Assembly: GCA_905212515.1 (NCBI GenBank)
Contig: CAJMEU010000076.1
Location: forward strand, 1-13,563
Reading direction: 5' to 3'
Source: an uncultured Oscillospiraceae bacterium
GTDB lineage: Bacteria > Bacillota > Clostridia > Oscillospirales > Ruminococcaceae
DNA length: 13,563 nucleotides
The notes under the pieces were generated by a model. That model had not been told where the DNA came from and did not search any database. It saw only the letters and a program-made list of their open reading frames with translations. How positions within the stretch are numbered: position 1 is the stretch's first letter; every line of letters starts with the position of its first letter. Shown one piece after another: positions 1-6,118 of the stretch. A program made the position numbers and the translations under genes.

Positions 1-31
1 TCTTTCCCTTTAGAGCTTGTCTAAAAAACTG
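1..31. other. Window edge downstream of queA
   Basis: These bases lie 3' of the queA stop. Read on the minus strand there is a short T-run right after the stop but no stem in front of it, so I do not call a terminator. An AAAGGGAAAGA stretch near the edge could be the ribosome binding site of a further minus-strand gene outside the window, which would make queA part of an operon. Nothing more can be supported. Confidence 0.3.
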
Positions 32-1063
32 TTATCCAATGAACATCGCGTCCCCAAAGCTGAAAAAGCGATATTTTTCCTCCACTGCCACCTGGTAAGC
101 ACGCATGGTGTTCTCATAACCGCAGAAGGCGGCCACCAGCATGATGAGCGTGGATTCCGGCAGGTGGAAATTGGTGATCAGGCCGTCGACGGCCTTGTAT
201 TCATAGCCGGGATAGATAAAAATATCCGTATCCCCGCTGCAGGCCTGGATGCGGCCATAAGTGGTCGCGGCGGCCTCCAGCGTGCGGCAGCTGGTGGTCC
301 CCACCGCGATCACCCGGTGTCCGGCGGCCTTGGTATCGTTGATCTGTTTGGCTGTGGCCTCGTCGATACTGTACCATTCGCTGTGCATCTTGTGGTCCAG
401 GATATCGTCCTCTTTCACCGGGCGGAACGTGCCCAGGCCCACGTGCAGCGTCACCTCGGCAAAGTCGATGCCGTTTGCCCGCAGGGTATCCATCAGCTCA
501 GGGGTGAAATGAAGGCCCGCCGTGGGCGCGGCCGCACTGCCCAGTTCCTTGGCGTAGACCGTTTGGTATTGGCTTTGGTCTTCCAGCTGCTTTTGGATGT
601 AAGGCGGAAGGGGCATCTTGCCGAAAGTATCTAATTTTTCATAAAGCGTGTCCGCGTCCGTGAATTGAAATTCGACCAATTTGTTCCCGTCCATCCTGGT
701 CTGGCGGATGACGCCGGTGAGCGAGCCGTCCCCGAACACCACCTCATTGCCCACGTGCAGGCGCTTGCCAGGCTTTGCCAGGCACTCCCACACATCGCCG
801 CGCTCCTGCCGCAGCAGCAGCAATTCGCACACGGCGCCCGTTTCCTTCTTATGGCCGATGAGACGGGCCGGCAGCACCTTGGAGTTATTCACCACTAAGA
901 GGTCGCCCGGCTGCAACAGGCGGGGCAGGTCGCGGAACACCATGTGGCGCACGCCGCCGTCCTGGCGGTCCAGGCACAGCAAACGGGCCGCGTCCCGCGG
1001 GGTGCAGGGCTCTTGGGCGATAAGCTCTTTGGGCAGGTCAAAATAAAATTCACTCTTCAGCAT
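32..1063 (-). CDS. queA: tRNA preQ1(34) S-adenosylmethionine ribosyltransferase-isomerase QueA
   Basis: QueA transfers the ribosyl part of S-adenosylmethionine to preQ1 at tRNA position 34 and isomerises it, giving epoxyqueuosine, the next-to-last step of queuosine synthesis; it acts in the cytoplasm. The 343-residue protein has the family's usual length and its signature blocks in order: the N-terminal FDLPKELIAQ (about 8-17), PGDLLVVNNSKVLPARL (about 52-68), AAAPTAGLHFTPEL (about 177-190), VTLHVGLGTFRPV (about 204-216) and ITNFHLPESTL (about 296-306). The ATG at 1063 gives the normal N-terminus and has an AAAGGAAAG-type ribosome site about ten bases upstream. It is transcribed away from asd, with a near-consensus promoter at 1175-1203. 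The identification is from recognised family motifs and is secure; the preQ1 substrate is family knowledge. Confidence 0.96.
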   Translation of the reverse strand: MLKSEFYFDLPKELIAQEPCTPRDAARLLCLDRQDGGVRHMVFRDLPRLLQPGDLLVVNNSKVLPARLIGHKKETGAVCELLLLRQERGDVWECLAKPGKRLHVGNEVVFGDGSLTGVIRQTRMDGNKLVEFQFTDADTLYEKLDTFGKMPLPPYIQKQLEDQSQYQTVYAKELGSAAAPTAGLHFTPELMDTLRANGIDFAEVTLHVGLGTFRPVKEDDILDHKMHSEWYSIDEATAKQINDTKAAGHRVIAVGTTSCRTLEAAATTYGRIQACSGDTDIFIYPGYEYKAVDGLITNFHLPESTLIMLVAAFCGYENTMRAYQVAVEEKYRFFSFGDAMFIG

Positions 1064-1086
1064 GTTTCTCTTTCCTTTGCCTTTGG

Positions 1087-1115
1087 TTGACTTTCTATAC
1101 GGTGCATGGTATCAT
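1087..1115 (+). promoter_or_regulatory. Predicted sigma-A promoter of asd-dapA
   Basis: TTGACT at 1087-1092 and TATCAT at 1110-1115 are separated by exactly 17 bases, a close match to the housekeeping consensus. The start of transcription would be near 1122, giving asd a leader of about 165 bases. The site lies downstream of the queA promoter on the opposite strand, so queA transcription would cross it. The hexamers are seen directly; promoter activity is inferred. Confidence 0.65.
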
Positions 1116-1157
1116 AATTCAGTGCAATAAAGTCTTAAATTACAGGGGTGGACAGGC

Positions 1158-1188
1158 TTTTGCGCAACTTATATATTATATTGCAAAA
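1158..1188. repeat. Inverted repeat around the queA -10 box, possible operator
   Basis: TTTTGC at 1158-1163 is repeated in inverted form as GCAAAA at 1183-1188; with one extra G in the left arm the match extends inwards to TTTTGCGCAA against TTGCAAAA. The AT-rich centre holds the predicted queA -10 box, and the site also lies in the asd leader. This is the position and shape of a repressor operator, but I cannot name a regulator. AT-rich sequence can give such repeats by chance. Confidence 0.3.
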
Positions 1189-1203
1189 CTGGGCGTTTTT
1201 CAA
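1175..1203 (-). promoter_or_regulatory. Predicted sigma-A promoter of queA
   Basis: On the minus strand TTGAAA (1203-1198) and a perfect TATAAT (1180-1175) are 17 bases apart. Transcription would start near 1168 and give queA a leader of about 105 bases. It points towards the asd promoter at 1087-1115, so the two transcripts would overlap for roughly 45 bases. The hexamers are seen directly; activity is inferred. Confidence 0.65.
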
Positions 1204-1232
1204 GGTTTTACCGGGTATGTTTTGCCGGTTTG

Positions 1233-1247
1233 TCACCAAATTTGTGA
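1233..1247. repeat. Palindrome in the asd leader, possible operator
   Basis: TCACCAAATTTGTGA is an imperfect palindrome with a perfect 8-base core CAAATTTG and TCAC/GTGA arms offset by one base. It is upstream of the queA -35 box and inside the asd 5' leader, about 40 bases before the asd start. A protein-binding site is plausible but no regulator can be assigned from sequence alone. Confidence 0.25.
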
Positions 1248-1287
1248 AAAAGCCATACAATGGCGTGGGCAGAGAAAGGAAGGTATG

Positions 1288-2370
1288 ATGATGAAACAGT
1301 ACAATGTGGGCGTGGTGGGCGCCACCGGTATGGTGGGGCAGCGGTTCGTATCTTTGCTGGAGGGGCATCCCTGGTTCCGTTTGGCGGTGGTGGCCGCCTC
1401 TCCCCGTTCCGCGGGGAAAACTTATGAAGATGCAGTGGGCAGCCGCTGGGCCATGCCCTCCCCCATGCCGGAGGAGGCGAAAAAATTGGTCGTGATGGAC
1501 GCCGCGGATGTGGCGGGCGTCGCAGCCAGGGTGGATTTTATCTTTTGTGCAGTCGATATGAAAAAAGAGGAGATCAAAGCGCTGGAAGAGGCCTATGCCA
1601 AGGCAGAGTGCCCGGTGGTGTCCAACAACAGCGCCAACCGCGGCACGCCCGACGTGCCCATGGTGGTGCCGGAGATCAACGCGGATCACATCGATGTCAT
1701 CCCCTTCCAGCGGCGGCGCCTGGGCACCAAGCGGGGGTTTATTGCGGTCAAGTCCAATTGTTCACTGCAAAGCTATGTGCCCGCCCTGCACGCGCTGATG
1801 GCTGATTTTGGTGTTAAAGAGTGCCTGGTGTGCACTTACGAGGCGATCTCCGGCGCAGGCAAGACGTTTGACACCTGGCCTGAAATGATGGATAACTGCA
1901 TCCCCTACATCGGCGGCGAGGAGGAAAAGAGCGAACAGGAACCGCTGAAGCTGTGGGGCCATCTGGAAAACGGCGTTATCGTGCCCGCGCAAAGCCCCTC
2001 CATCACCGCGCAATGCCTGCGCGTAGCCTGTACGGACGGCCATATGGCGGCCGTGTTCGTCAGCTTTGACAAAAAGCCTACCCTGGAAGAGATCAAGGAA
2101 AAATGGGCCGCTTTTTCCGGCCCCGCGCAAAGTTTGGGCCTGCCCAGCGCCCCCAAACAATTCCTGCACTATTTCGAGGAGGCCGACCGGCCCCAGACAA
2201 GGCTTGACCGGGACACCGAGCACGGGATGGCCGTGTGCATCGGCCGGCTGCGCCCCGACACCCAATACGATTATAAGTTCGTGTGCCTCTCGCACAACAC
2301 GCTGCGCGGCGCGGCCGGGGGCGGCGTGCTGCTGGCCGAGCTGCTGGCCGCGAAGGGGTACCTGGACTGA
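1288..2370 (+). CDS. asd: Aspartate-semialdehyde dehydrogenase, archaeal/fungal type
   Basis: This enzyme reduces L-aspartyl-4-phosphate to aspartate semialdehyde with NADPH, the branch point to lysine/diaminopimelate, threonine and methionine. The N-terminal Rossmann fold starts with VGVVGATGMVGQ. The SNNSANR block (about 112-118), the KSNCSLQSY block with the catalytic cysteine near residue 158, and the GAGKTFDTWPEM block are visible; the histidine near 251 in DGHMAAV is the likely acid-base residue. The roughly 360-residue length and the NCS signature fit the archaeal/fungal branch rather than the E. coli branch. Three in-frame ATGs (1285, 1288, 1291) follow the GAAAGGAAGG site at 1274-1283; 1288 or 1291 gives the best spacing. 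The frame stays open upstream to 1087, but that part overlaps the promoter and lacks protein character. dapA follows after 21 bases, so the two are probably co-transcribed. Confidence 0.95.
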   Translation: MMKQYNVGVVGATGMVGQRFVSLLEGHPWFRLAVVAASPRSAGKTYEDAVGSRWAMPSPMPEEAKKLVVMDAADVAGVAARVDFIFCAVDMKKEEIKALEEAYAKAECPVVSNNSANRGTPDVPMVVPEINADHIDVIPFQRRRLGTKRGFIAVKSNCSLQSYVPALHALMADFGVKECLVCTYEAISGAGKTFDTWPEMMDNCIPYIGGEEEKSEQEPLKLWGHLENGVIVPAQSPSITAQCLRVACTDGHMAAVFVSFDKKPTLEEIKEKWAAFSGPAQSLGLPSAPKQFLHYFEEADRPQTRLDRDTEHGMAVCIGRLRPDTQYDYKFVCLSHNTLRGAAGGGVLLAELLAAKGYLD

Positions 2371-2391
2371 TCAGAAAGCGAGAGAACTGCC

Positions 2392-3288
2392 GTGAAGAAA
2401 GCGATTTTCACCGGCTCCTGCGTGGCGATCGTCACACCCATGCACGCCGACGGAAGTATCAATTTTTCGGCATTGAAAAATCTTCTGGAAGTACAAATCG
2501 CAAGCGGTACAGACGCCATCTGCATCTGCGGCACCACCGGTGAAGCCTCTACGCTGACGGATGAGGAGCATCTGGAGGCCGTCAGCTTCACGGTGGACAC
2601 GGTGGCCCATCGCGTGCCGGTGATCGCCGGCACCGGCTCCAACGACACGCGGCACGCCATCGCCATGTCGCGCCAGGCCAAAAGCCTGGGGGCGGACGCG
2701 TTGCTGCTGGTAACGCCCTATTACAACAAAACCAGCCAGGACGGGCTGATCCGCCATTTCACCTCCATTGTGGACGCCGCATGTTTGCCGGCCATCCTCT
2801 ACAATGTGCCCTCCCGCACTGGTGTCACCATCAAACCGGAAACGTACGCCATATTGGCGCGCCATCCGCTGATCGTGGCCACCAAGGAGGCCAGCGGAGA
2901 TTTGGCGGCCATTGCCCGCACCGCCGCCTTATGCGGGGAGGAACTGGGCCTTTATTCCGGCAACGACGACCAGATCGTGCCGATCTTATCCCTGGGCGGG
3001 CTGGGCGTTGTCAGTGTGCTGGCCAATGTGGCCCCTGCAGTGACGCATCGCATGTGTCAGCTTTATTTTGAGGGCAATGTGGAGGCCAGCAGGGCTTTGC
3101 AGCTTGCCTATATGCCGCTGATCGGCGCGCTGTTCAGCGATGTGAATCCCATTCCCGTCAAGGCGGCGCTGGATTTGATGGGCCTGGAGGGCGGCCCCTG
3201 CCGCCTGCCGCTGGCGCCTTTGTCCGCGGCGTTGACCCAGCGCCTTCGGCAGGAATTGGCCGCCTGCAGCCTGCTGGAACGCTCTTGA
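2392..3288 (+). CDS. dapA: 4-hydroxy-tetrahydrodipicolinate synthase DapA
   Basis: DapA condenses pyruvate with aspartate semialdehyde to 4-hydroxy-tetrahydrodipicolinate, the committed step of the diaminopimelate/lysine route. The 298-residue TIM-barrel protein shows the conserved GTTGE (47-51, including the paired threonines), TPYYNK (108-113), YNVPSRTG (137-144, with the catalytic tyrosine 137 and substrate-binding arginine 142) and KEASGD (165-170), where Lys165 is the Schiff-base lysine. The start is a GTG at 2392, behind a weak GAAAGCGAGAG site; MKKAIFTGSCVAIVTP is a normal N-terminus, and a weak start could hold its level below asd. It uses the product of the upstream asd, and its own product goes to dapB. 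In spore formers this pathway also supplies dipicolinate, which is family knowledge and not shown here. Confidence 0.96.
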   Translation: MKKAIFTGSCVAIVTPMHADGSINFSALKNLLEVQIASGTDAICICGTTGEASTLTDEEHLEAVSFTVDTVAHRVPVIAGTGSNDTRHAIAMSRQAKSLGADALLLVTPYYNKTSQDGLIRHFTSIVDAACLPAILYNVPSRTGVTIKPETYAILARHPLIVATKEASGDLAAIARTAALCGEELGLYSGNDDQIVPILSLGGLGVVSVLANVAPAVTHRMCQLYFEGNVEASRALQLAYMPLIGALFSDVNPIPVKAALDLMGLEGGPCRLPLAPLSAALTQRLRQELAACSLLERS

Positions 3289-3293
3289 AACCA

Positions 3294-3329
3294 ACAACCG
3301 CTTGCCTCTTGGTTTGGGCAAGCGGTTGT
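3294..3329 (+). terminator. Perfect 13-bp hairpin between dapA and dapB, possible attenuator
   Basis: Bases 3294-3306 (ACAACCGCTTGCC) pair without mismatch with 3317-3329, leaving a 10-base loop. The stem starts six bases after the dapA stop. There is no proper T-run after it (the following bases are GTTATACTAG), so it is not a standard intrinsic terminator. It may be a partial terminator, a 3'-end stabiliser of asd-dapA RNA or a processing site. It overlaps the predicted dapB promoter. Confidence 0.5.
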
Positions 3330-3337
3330 GTTATACT
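3309..3337 (+). promoter_or_regulatory. Candidate internal promoter for dapB-capA
   Basis: TTGGTT (3309-3314) and TATACT (3332-3337) are 17 bases apart, and TG-T stands directly before the -10 box, the extended -10 pattern. Transcription would start near 3344, leaving a very short leader with the ribosome site almost at the 5' end. The -35 box lies mostly in the loop and the right stem arm lies in the spacer of the 3294-3329 hairpin, so this transcript would not contain the hairpin. Inference from sequence only. Confidence 0.4.
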
Positions 3338-3354
3338 AGAGGAAAGGACGGTTT

Positions 3355-4104
3355 TTGTCGATGAAACGTCTGGTGGTACAAGGTGCGTTGGGCCGCATGG
3401 GACAGTTTGTCTGTGCCATGGCCGCTCAGGACTCTCGTTTTTTGCTCGTCGCCGGCGCGGACCGCAGCCTGGGCGCTTTTGGTTCCGCACCCATTTATTC
3501 TGTACTTTGCGATTTGCCGGATGCCGACGTATTGGTGGATTTCTCCTCCCCCGCCGCCTTGGAGAACACGCTGGCCTGGTGCACGCGCACGAAAACCGCC
3601 TGTGTGCTGTGCACCACCGGCTACTCGCCCCGGCAAATGGATGCTGTGCGTGAGGCCGCACAGGCGATCCCCATCTTTCAAAGCGCGAACATGTCCCTGG
3701 GCGTCCAGGTGCTGGCCCGCCTGGCCCGGCAGGCGGCCGTCCTGCTGGGCCCCGGCTTTGACATCGAGATCGTGGAAGCGCATCACAAGGAAAAAAAAGA
3801 CGCCCCCAGCGGCACGGCTCTGCTTTTGGCCGGCGCTGTGGAGGATGTTTCGCCTCATACCCTTATTTATGGCCGCGGCCCCGGCGAAGCGCCCCGCATA
3901 CCGGGCGACGTAGGCATTCATGCCGTGCGGGGCGGCACCATTGCCGGTACTCATACGGTGCTGTTCGCCGGACCATGTGAGACCCTCACCCTCACCCACA
4001 GTGCCCAGTCGCGGGAGGTATTTGCCGCCGGCGCCCTGGTGGCCGCTGATTTCCTCGCGGGGAAACCTGCGGGTTATTATACAATGGAGGACCTGATCCC
4101 ATGA
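3355..4104 (+). CDS. dapB: 4-hydroxy-tetrahydrodipicolinate reductase DapB
   Basis: DapB reduces the DapA product to tetrahydrodipicolinate using NAD(P)H. The N-terminal nucleotide-binding motif is QGALGRMGQ (9-17), followed by the CTTGY block (86-90). The hallmark catalytic block is EAHHKEKKDAPSGTA (141-155), with His143/His144, Lys147 and the PSGT substrate loop, and the GIHAVRGGTIAGTHTV block follows. At 249 residues it has the short but normal length of the family. Two starts are possible: TTG at 3355, six bases after AAAGGA (3343-3348), or ATG at 3361, twelve bases after it. I keep the TTG because of spacing, with the ATG close behind. The stop overlaps the start of the next gene (ATGA at 4101-4104), so translation of the two is probably coupled. 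Confidence 0.95.
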   Translation: MSMKRLVVQGALGRMGQFVCAMAAQDSRFLLVAGADRSLGAFGSAPIYSVLCDLPDADVLVDFSSPAALENTLAWCTRTKTACVLCTTGYSPRQMDAVREAAQAIPIFQSANMSLGVQVLARLARQAAVLLGPGFDIEIVEAHHKEKKDAPSGTALLLAGAVEDVSPHTLIYGRGPGEAPRIPGDVGIHAVRGGTIAGTHTVLFAGPCETLTLTHSAQSREVFAAGALVAADFLAGKPAGYYTMEDLIP

Positions 4105-5426
4105 CATCTTCCCCGCATCCCCGGCGGCCGCAGCCGTCCGGCCGCACCCGTGAAGCACAGCGCCGCCGGCGCGCTAAAAAGCGCCGGCAGGCCCGTCTGC
4201 GCGTTTTTTTCACCGGTTTTGCCTGCCTGGCCTTGATCGCTGCACTGGCCACCACAGGCGCAGCCCTGTGGAAGAAATATCTGCCTGCGGTAGAAGCCAC
4301 GGCCAGTGCGGACGGCAGCCTGTCTGCAGCGCTGCCTGCGGCCCCTTCTTTGCCGCCGCCAGATCCGCAGCCGGTGATCTCCACGGTGAAGTTTTCCGCC
4401 ACGGGCGACAACCTGATCCACGACGGCATCTATACCCAGGCGCGTCAGCGCACACAGGACGGCAGCTATGATTTTGGCCCGCTGTACGAAAATCTGCGGG
4501 GCTTTTACGCGGGGTTTGACGTAAATTGGATCAATCAGGAGACACTGGTGACGGATGAGCTTCCACCCTCCTCCTATCCGCAGTTCTGCACGCCCGCCGC
4601 CTGCGGCCAGGCGATTTACGATCTGGGCATGCGCGTGATCGCCATGGCGAACAACCACACCTACGACAAGTATGCCGAGGGCATCGCCGCCACGCTGCGC
4701 TTCTGGGATTCCATGCCCGACGACGTGGTGACCACCGGCCTGTGGGCCGATCAAGCGGATTACAGCCGCATCCCCATGCACGAGGTGAACGGCGTCAAGA
4801 TCGCCTATCTGGCGTATACCCAATACACGAACGGCCTGCCCATCCCGCAGGGCGCCGCGGCCCATATGATCCTTACCGAACAGGAAGATGTGATCCAGCG
4901 GCAGGTGGAACTGGCGCGCCAACAAGCGGACGTCGTGGTGGTGGGCTGCCATTGGGGCACCGAGGGCAGCCATACCATCCACGACAGCCAACGCGCCCTA
5001 GGCCAAAAACTGGCCGATTGGGGGGCGGATGTGATCATCGGCACCCATCCGCATATGGTGCAGGGCATCGATATGCTCACCAGTGCCGACGGCCGCAGTG
5101 TGCCCATCGCCTATTCGCTGGGGAACTTCGTTTCCACCCAAATGTATGCGGACAACATGATCTCGTACATCTTTACCTTTGATATCACCAAAACCACCCA
5201 GCCCGACGGTACCTCGTCCATTGCCATTGACCATGTGCGGGCGGTGCCGGCCGTGACCCATTACGATGCAGGCTATAAAAACGTACGGGAGTACCTGCTG
5301 CGGGATTATACCCCGGAACTGGCGGCCGCCCACGGCTGTCGGGCGAATTCCCCGGCCTTCAGCTATGATTACATCCGACAGGTGCTGGCGGACAATATTG
5401 AACAGCAATATATCCAATGGGATTGA
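4101..5426 (+). CDS. CapA/PgsA-family membrane-anchored metallophosphatase-like protein
   Basis: The 441-residue protein starts with a very basic cytoplasmic tail (many Arg/Lys in 8-34), then one hydrophobic segment at about 35-57, a proline/alanine linker, and an outside-facing domain of the poly-gamma-glutamate capsule protein CapA family. Conserved metallophosphatase-like motifs are in order: SATGDNLIH (99-106), NWINQET (142-148), AMANNHTYD (181-189), GCHWGTE (282-288), IGTHPHMVQGID (313-324) and YSLGNF (338-343). In Bacillus, CapA/PgsA takes part in poly-gamma-glutamate export, but many clostridial homologues occur without capsule genes, and none are seen here, so the exact role is unknown. 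It overlaps dapB by four bases and precedes a strong terminator, which suggests joint expression with diaminopimelate synthesis and a cell-envelope role. The ATG at 4101 is the natural start. Confidence 0.85.
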   Translation: MTSSPHPRRPQPSGRTREAQRRRRAKKRRQARLRVFFTGFACLALIAALATTGAALWKKYLPAVEATASADGSLSAALPAAPSLPPPDPQPVISTVKFSATGDNLIHDGIYTQARQRTQDGSYDFGPLYENLRGFYAGFDVNWINQETLVTDELPPSSYPQFCTPAACGQAIYDLGMRVIAMANNHTYDKYAEGIAATLRFWDSMPDDVVTTGLWADQADYSRIPMHEVNGVKIAYLAYTQYTNGLPIPQGAAAHMILTEQEDVIQRQVELARQQADVVVVGCHWGTEGSHTIHDSQRALGQKLADWGADVIIGTHPHMVQGIDMLTSADGRSVPIAYSLGNFVSTQMYADNMISYIFTFDITKTTQPDGTSSIAIDHVRAVPAVTHYDAGYKNVREYLLRDYTPELAAAHGCRANSPAFSYDYIRQVLADNIEQQYIQWD

Positions 5427-5436
5427 CACGGAGGCT

Positions 5437-5463
5437 TCCCCGGCTTTGGCCGGGGATTTTTTT
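5437..5463 (+). terminator. Rho-independent terminator of the dapB-capA unit
   Basis: TCCCCGGC (5437-5444) pairs perfectly with GCCGGGGA (5449-5456) around a TTTG loop, and a run of seven T follows directly. It begins ten bases after the capA-like stop. This is a textbook intrinsic terminator. Confidence 0.9.
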
Positions 5464-5478
5464 ATTGTGGAGCAATAA

Positions 5479-5501
5479 AAAAACAGCCACAGGCTATTTT
5501 T
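5479..5501. terminator. Second, weaker hairpin flanked by A- and T-runs
   Basis: AGCC (5485-5488) pairs with GGCT (5492-5495) around ACA; after one C/A mismatch, A-T pairs extend the stem on both sides. A T-run follows on the plus strand and a longer T-run follows on the minus strand, so it could act as a bidirectional backup terminator. The GC part of the stem is short, so the call is moderate. Confidence 0.4.
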
Positions 5502-5732
5502 CGGTCATGTGGGCCGCCCTCTCCGCGGCCATAGGAATTGCTTGGCAATAAAAAGCAGGAAGAAAAGCGAACCCGGTGGGAACAAAGGCAGACCGCCTCT
5601 CCCCGGGAAGAAAGTTCTGCTTTCGGTCCATTTTGTGGATTTTGCACACGCGGCAGTGGGAACGGCGGAAAAGGCCGGGTCATAAGATGGGGTACGGAGC
5701 GCTCTGAATCACATAAGAGAGGAGCTTTTTCA
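5502..5732. other. Upstream region of the cotJ operon without a recognisable gene
   Basis: Apart from the two hairpins before it, this gap holds a 6-bp GC hairpin (5512-5517 with 5525-5530, loop of seven) and a 5-bp hairpin (5537-5541 with 5545-5549). The frame of cotJA stays open upstream to a TTG at 5538, but the added peptide is rich in Arg, Gly and Ser without any family character, so I do not treat it as coding. I see no tRNA, riboswitch or repeat array. Confidence 0.5.
5662..5689 (+). promoter_or_regulatory. Weak candidate mother-cell sporulation promoter for cotJABC
   Basis: CATAAGATG at 5681-5689 resembles the -10 element used by the mother-cell factors sigma-E and sigma-K (CATA followed by an AT-biased end), and an AC at 5662-5663 lies 17 bases upstream as in sigma-K sites. 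The -35 side does not match sigma-E well. No good housekeeping promoter is visible here. In B. subtilis cotJ is sigma-E dependent, so a sporulation promoter is expected, but this exact assignment is tentative. Confidence 0.25.
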
Positions 5733-5876
5733 ATGGATTATGAAACCAGGCCGCTGGCAATCGCCTCTGTGCCGATGCAAAAATTTGAAAAGCTGTATCC
5801 CCCGGCAATGGCCCTGGCGCGCGGAACCTTGTTCAGCGCTTTGGACCTGCCCTTTAAAGGAGGCGGCGGCAAATGA
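5733..5876 (+). CDS. cotJA: Spore coat-associated protein CotJA
   Basis: This 47-residue protein matches the core of CotJA: a short N-terminus, then a KLYPPAMALARGTLFSALDLPF segment in which the A-L-x-x-GTLF pattern is characteristic of the family. It is shorter than B. subtilis CotJA. CotJA is a coat component made in the mother cell and needed for assembly of CotJC into the coat. The ATG at 5733 follows GAGAGGAG with eight bases of spacing. Its stop overlaps the cotJB start by four bases, and the run encoding the C-terminal FKGGGGK contains AAAGGAGG (5856-5863), the ribosome site of cotJB. The identity rests strongly on the neighbours cotJB and cotJC. Confidence 0.85.
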   Translation: MDYETRPLAIASVPMQKFEKLYPPAMALARGTLFSALDLPFKGGGGK

Positions 5877-6115
5877 ATTGCAGTATGCAAGAACTGGAAG
5901 AACTGAGCTTTGCCCTGGATGAATTGAGGCTTTTTCTGGATACGCATCCGCAGAACGCCGCTGCCCTGGATTTTTACAATCAGGTACAGCGTCAGCGCGA
6001 GGCCTCTATGATGAATGCACAGGCACGTTTTGGGCCCTTGGCTTTTTATCAGAAAACCAGCCCGACGAGCTGGGAATGGGTAGAACAGCCCTTCCCCTGG
6101 GAAATGGAGGAATGA
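5873..6115 (+). CDS. cotJB: Spore coat protein CotJB
   Basis: This 80-residue protein matches CotJB over its whole length: an N-terminal helical region with ELSFALDELRLFLDTHPQN (about 9-27), a middle Gln/Arg-rich helix, FGPLAFY (about 53-59), and the aromatic C-terminal WEWVEQPFPWE (about 67-77), which is the family hallmark. CotJB is a structural coat protein; its biochemical role is not known. Start ATG at 5873, nine bases after AAAGGAGG inside cotJA. It is the middle gene of a compact operon, with only three bases between its stop and cotJC. Confidence 0.93.
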   Translation: MNCSMQELEELSFALDELRLFLDTHPQNAAALDFYNQVQRQREASMMNAQARFGPLAFYQKTSPTSWEWVEQPFPWEMEE

Positions 6116-6118
6116 GCG

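Noticed and set aside
1087..1284. N-terminal extension of asd upstream to 1087
   Set aside because: It overlaps the predicted promoter and start of transcription, and the Rossmann-fold N-terminus begins right after the GAAAGGAAGG ribosome site.
1122..1284. Lysine riboswitch in the asd leader
   Set aside because: The leader has about the right length, but I could not find the conserved lysine-riboswitch core sequences or the multi-helix layout. A covariance search would settle it.
4165..4188. Perfect 8-bp inverted repeat early in the capA-like gene
   Set aside because: GCCGGCGC/GCGCCGGC arises in codons for the Arg/Ala/Lys-rich tail of a GC-rich gene; there is no T-run after it and nothing links it to regulation.
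4077..4991. Long minus-strand open frame opposite the capA-like gene
   Set aside because: The plus strand has the full set of CapA motifs, and the minus frame is His/Gly/Arg-rich shadow sequence.
5538..5732. N-terminal extension of cotJA
   Set aside because: The frame is open by chance; the added residues have no CotJA similarity, and a strong ribosome site stands before the ATG at 5733.
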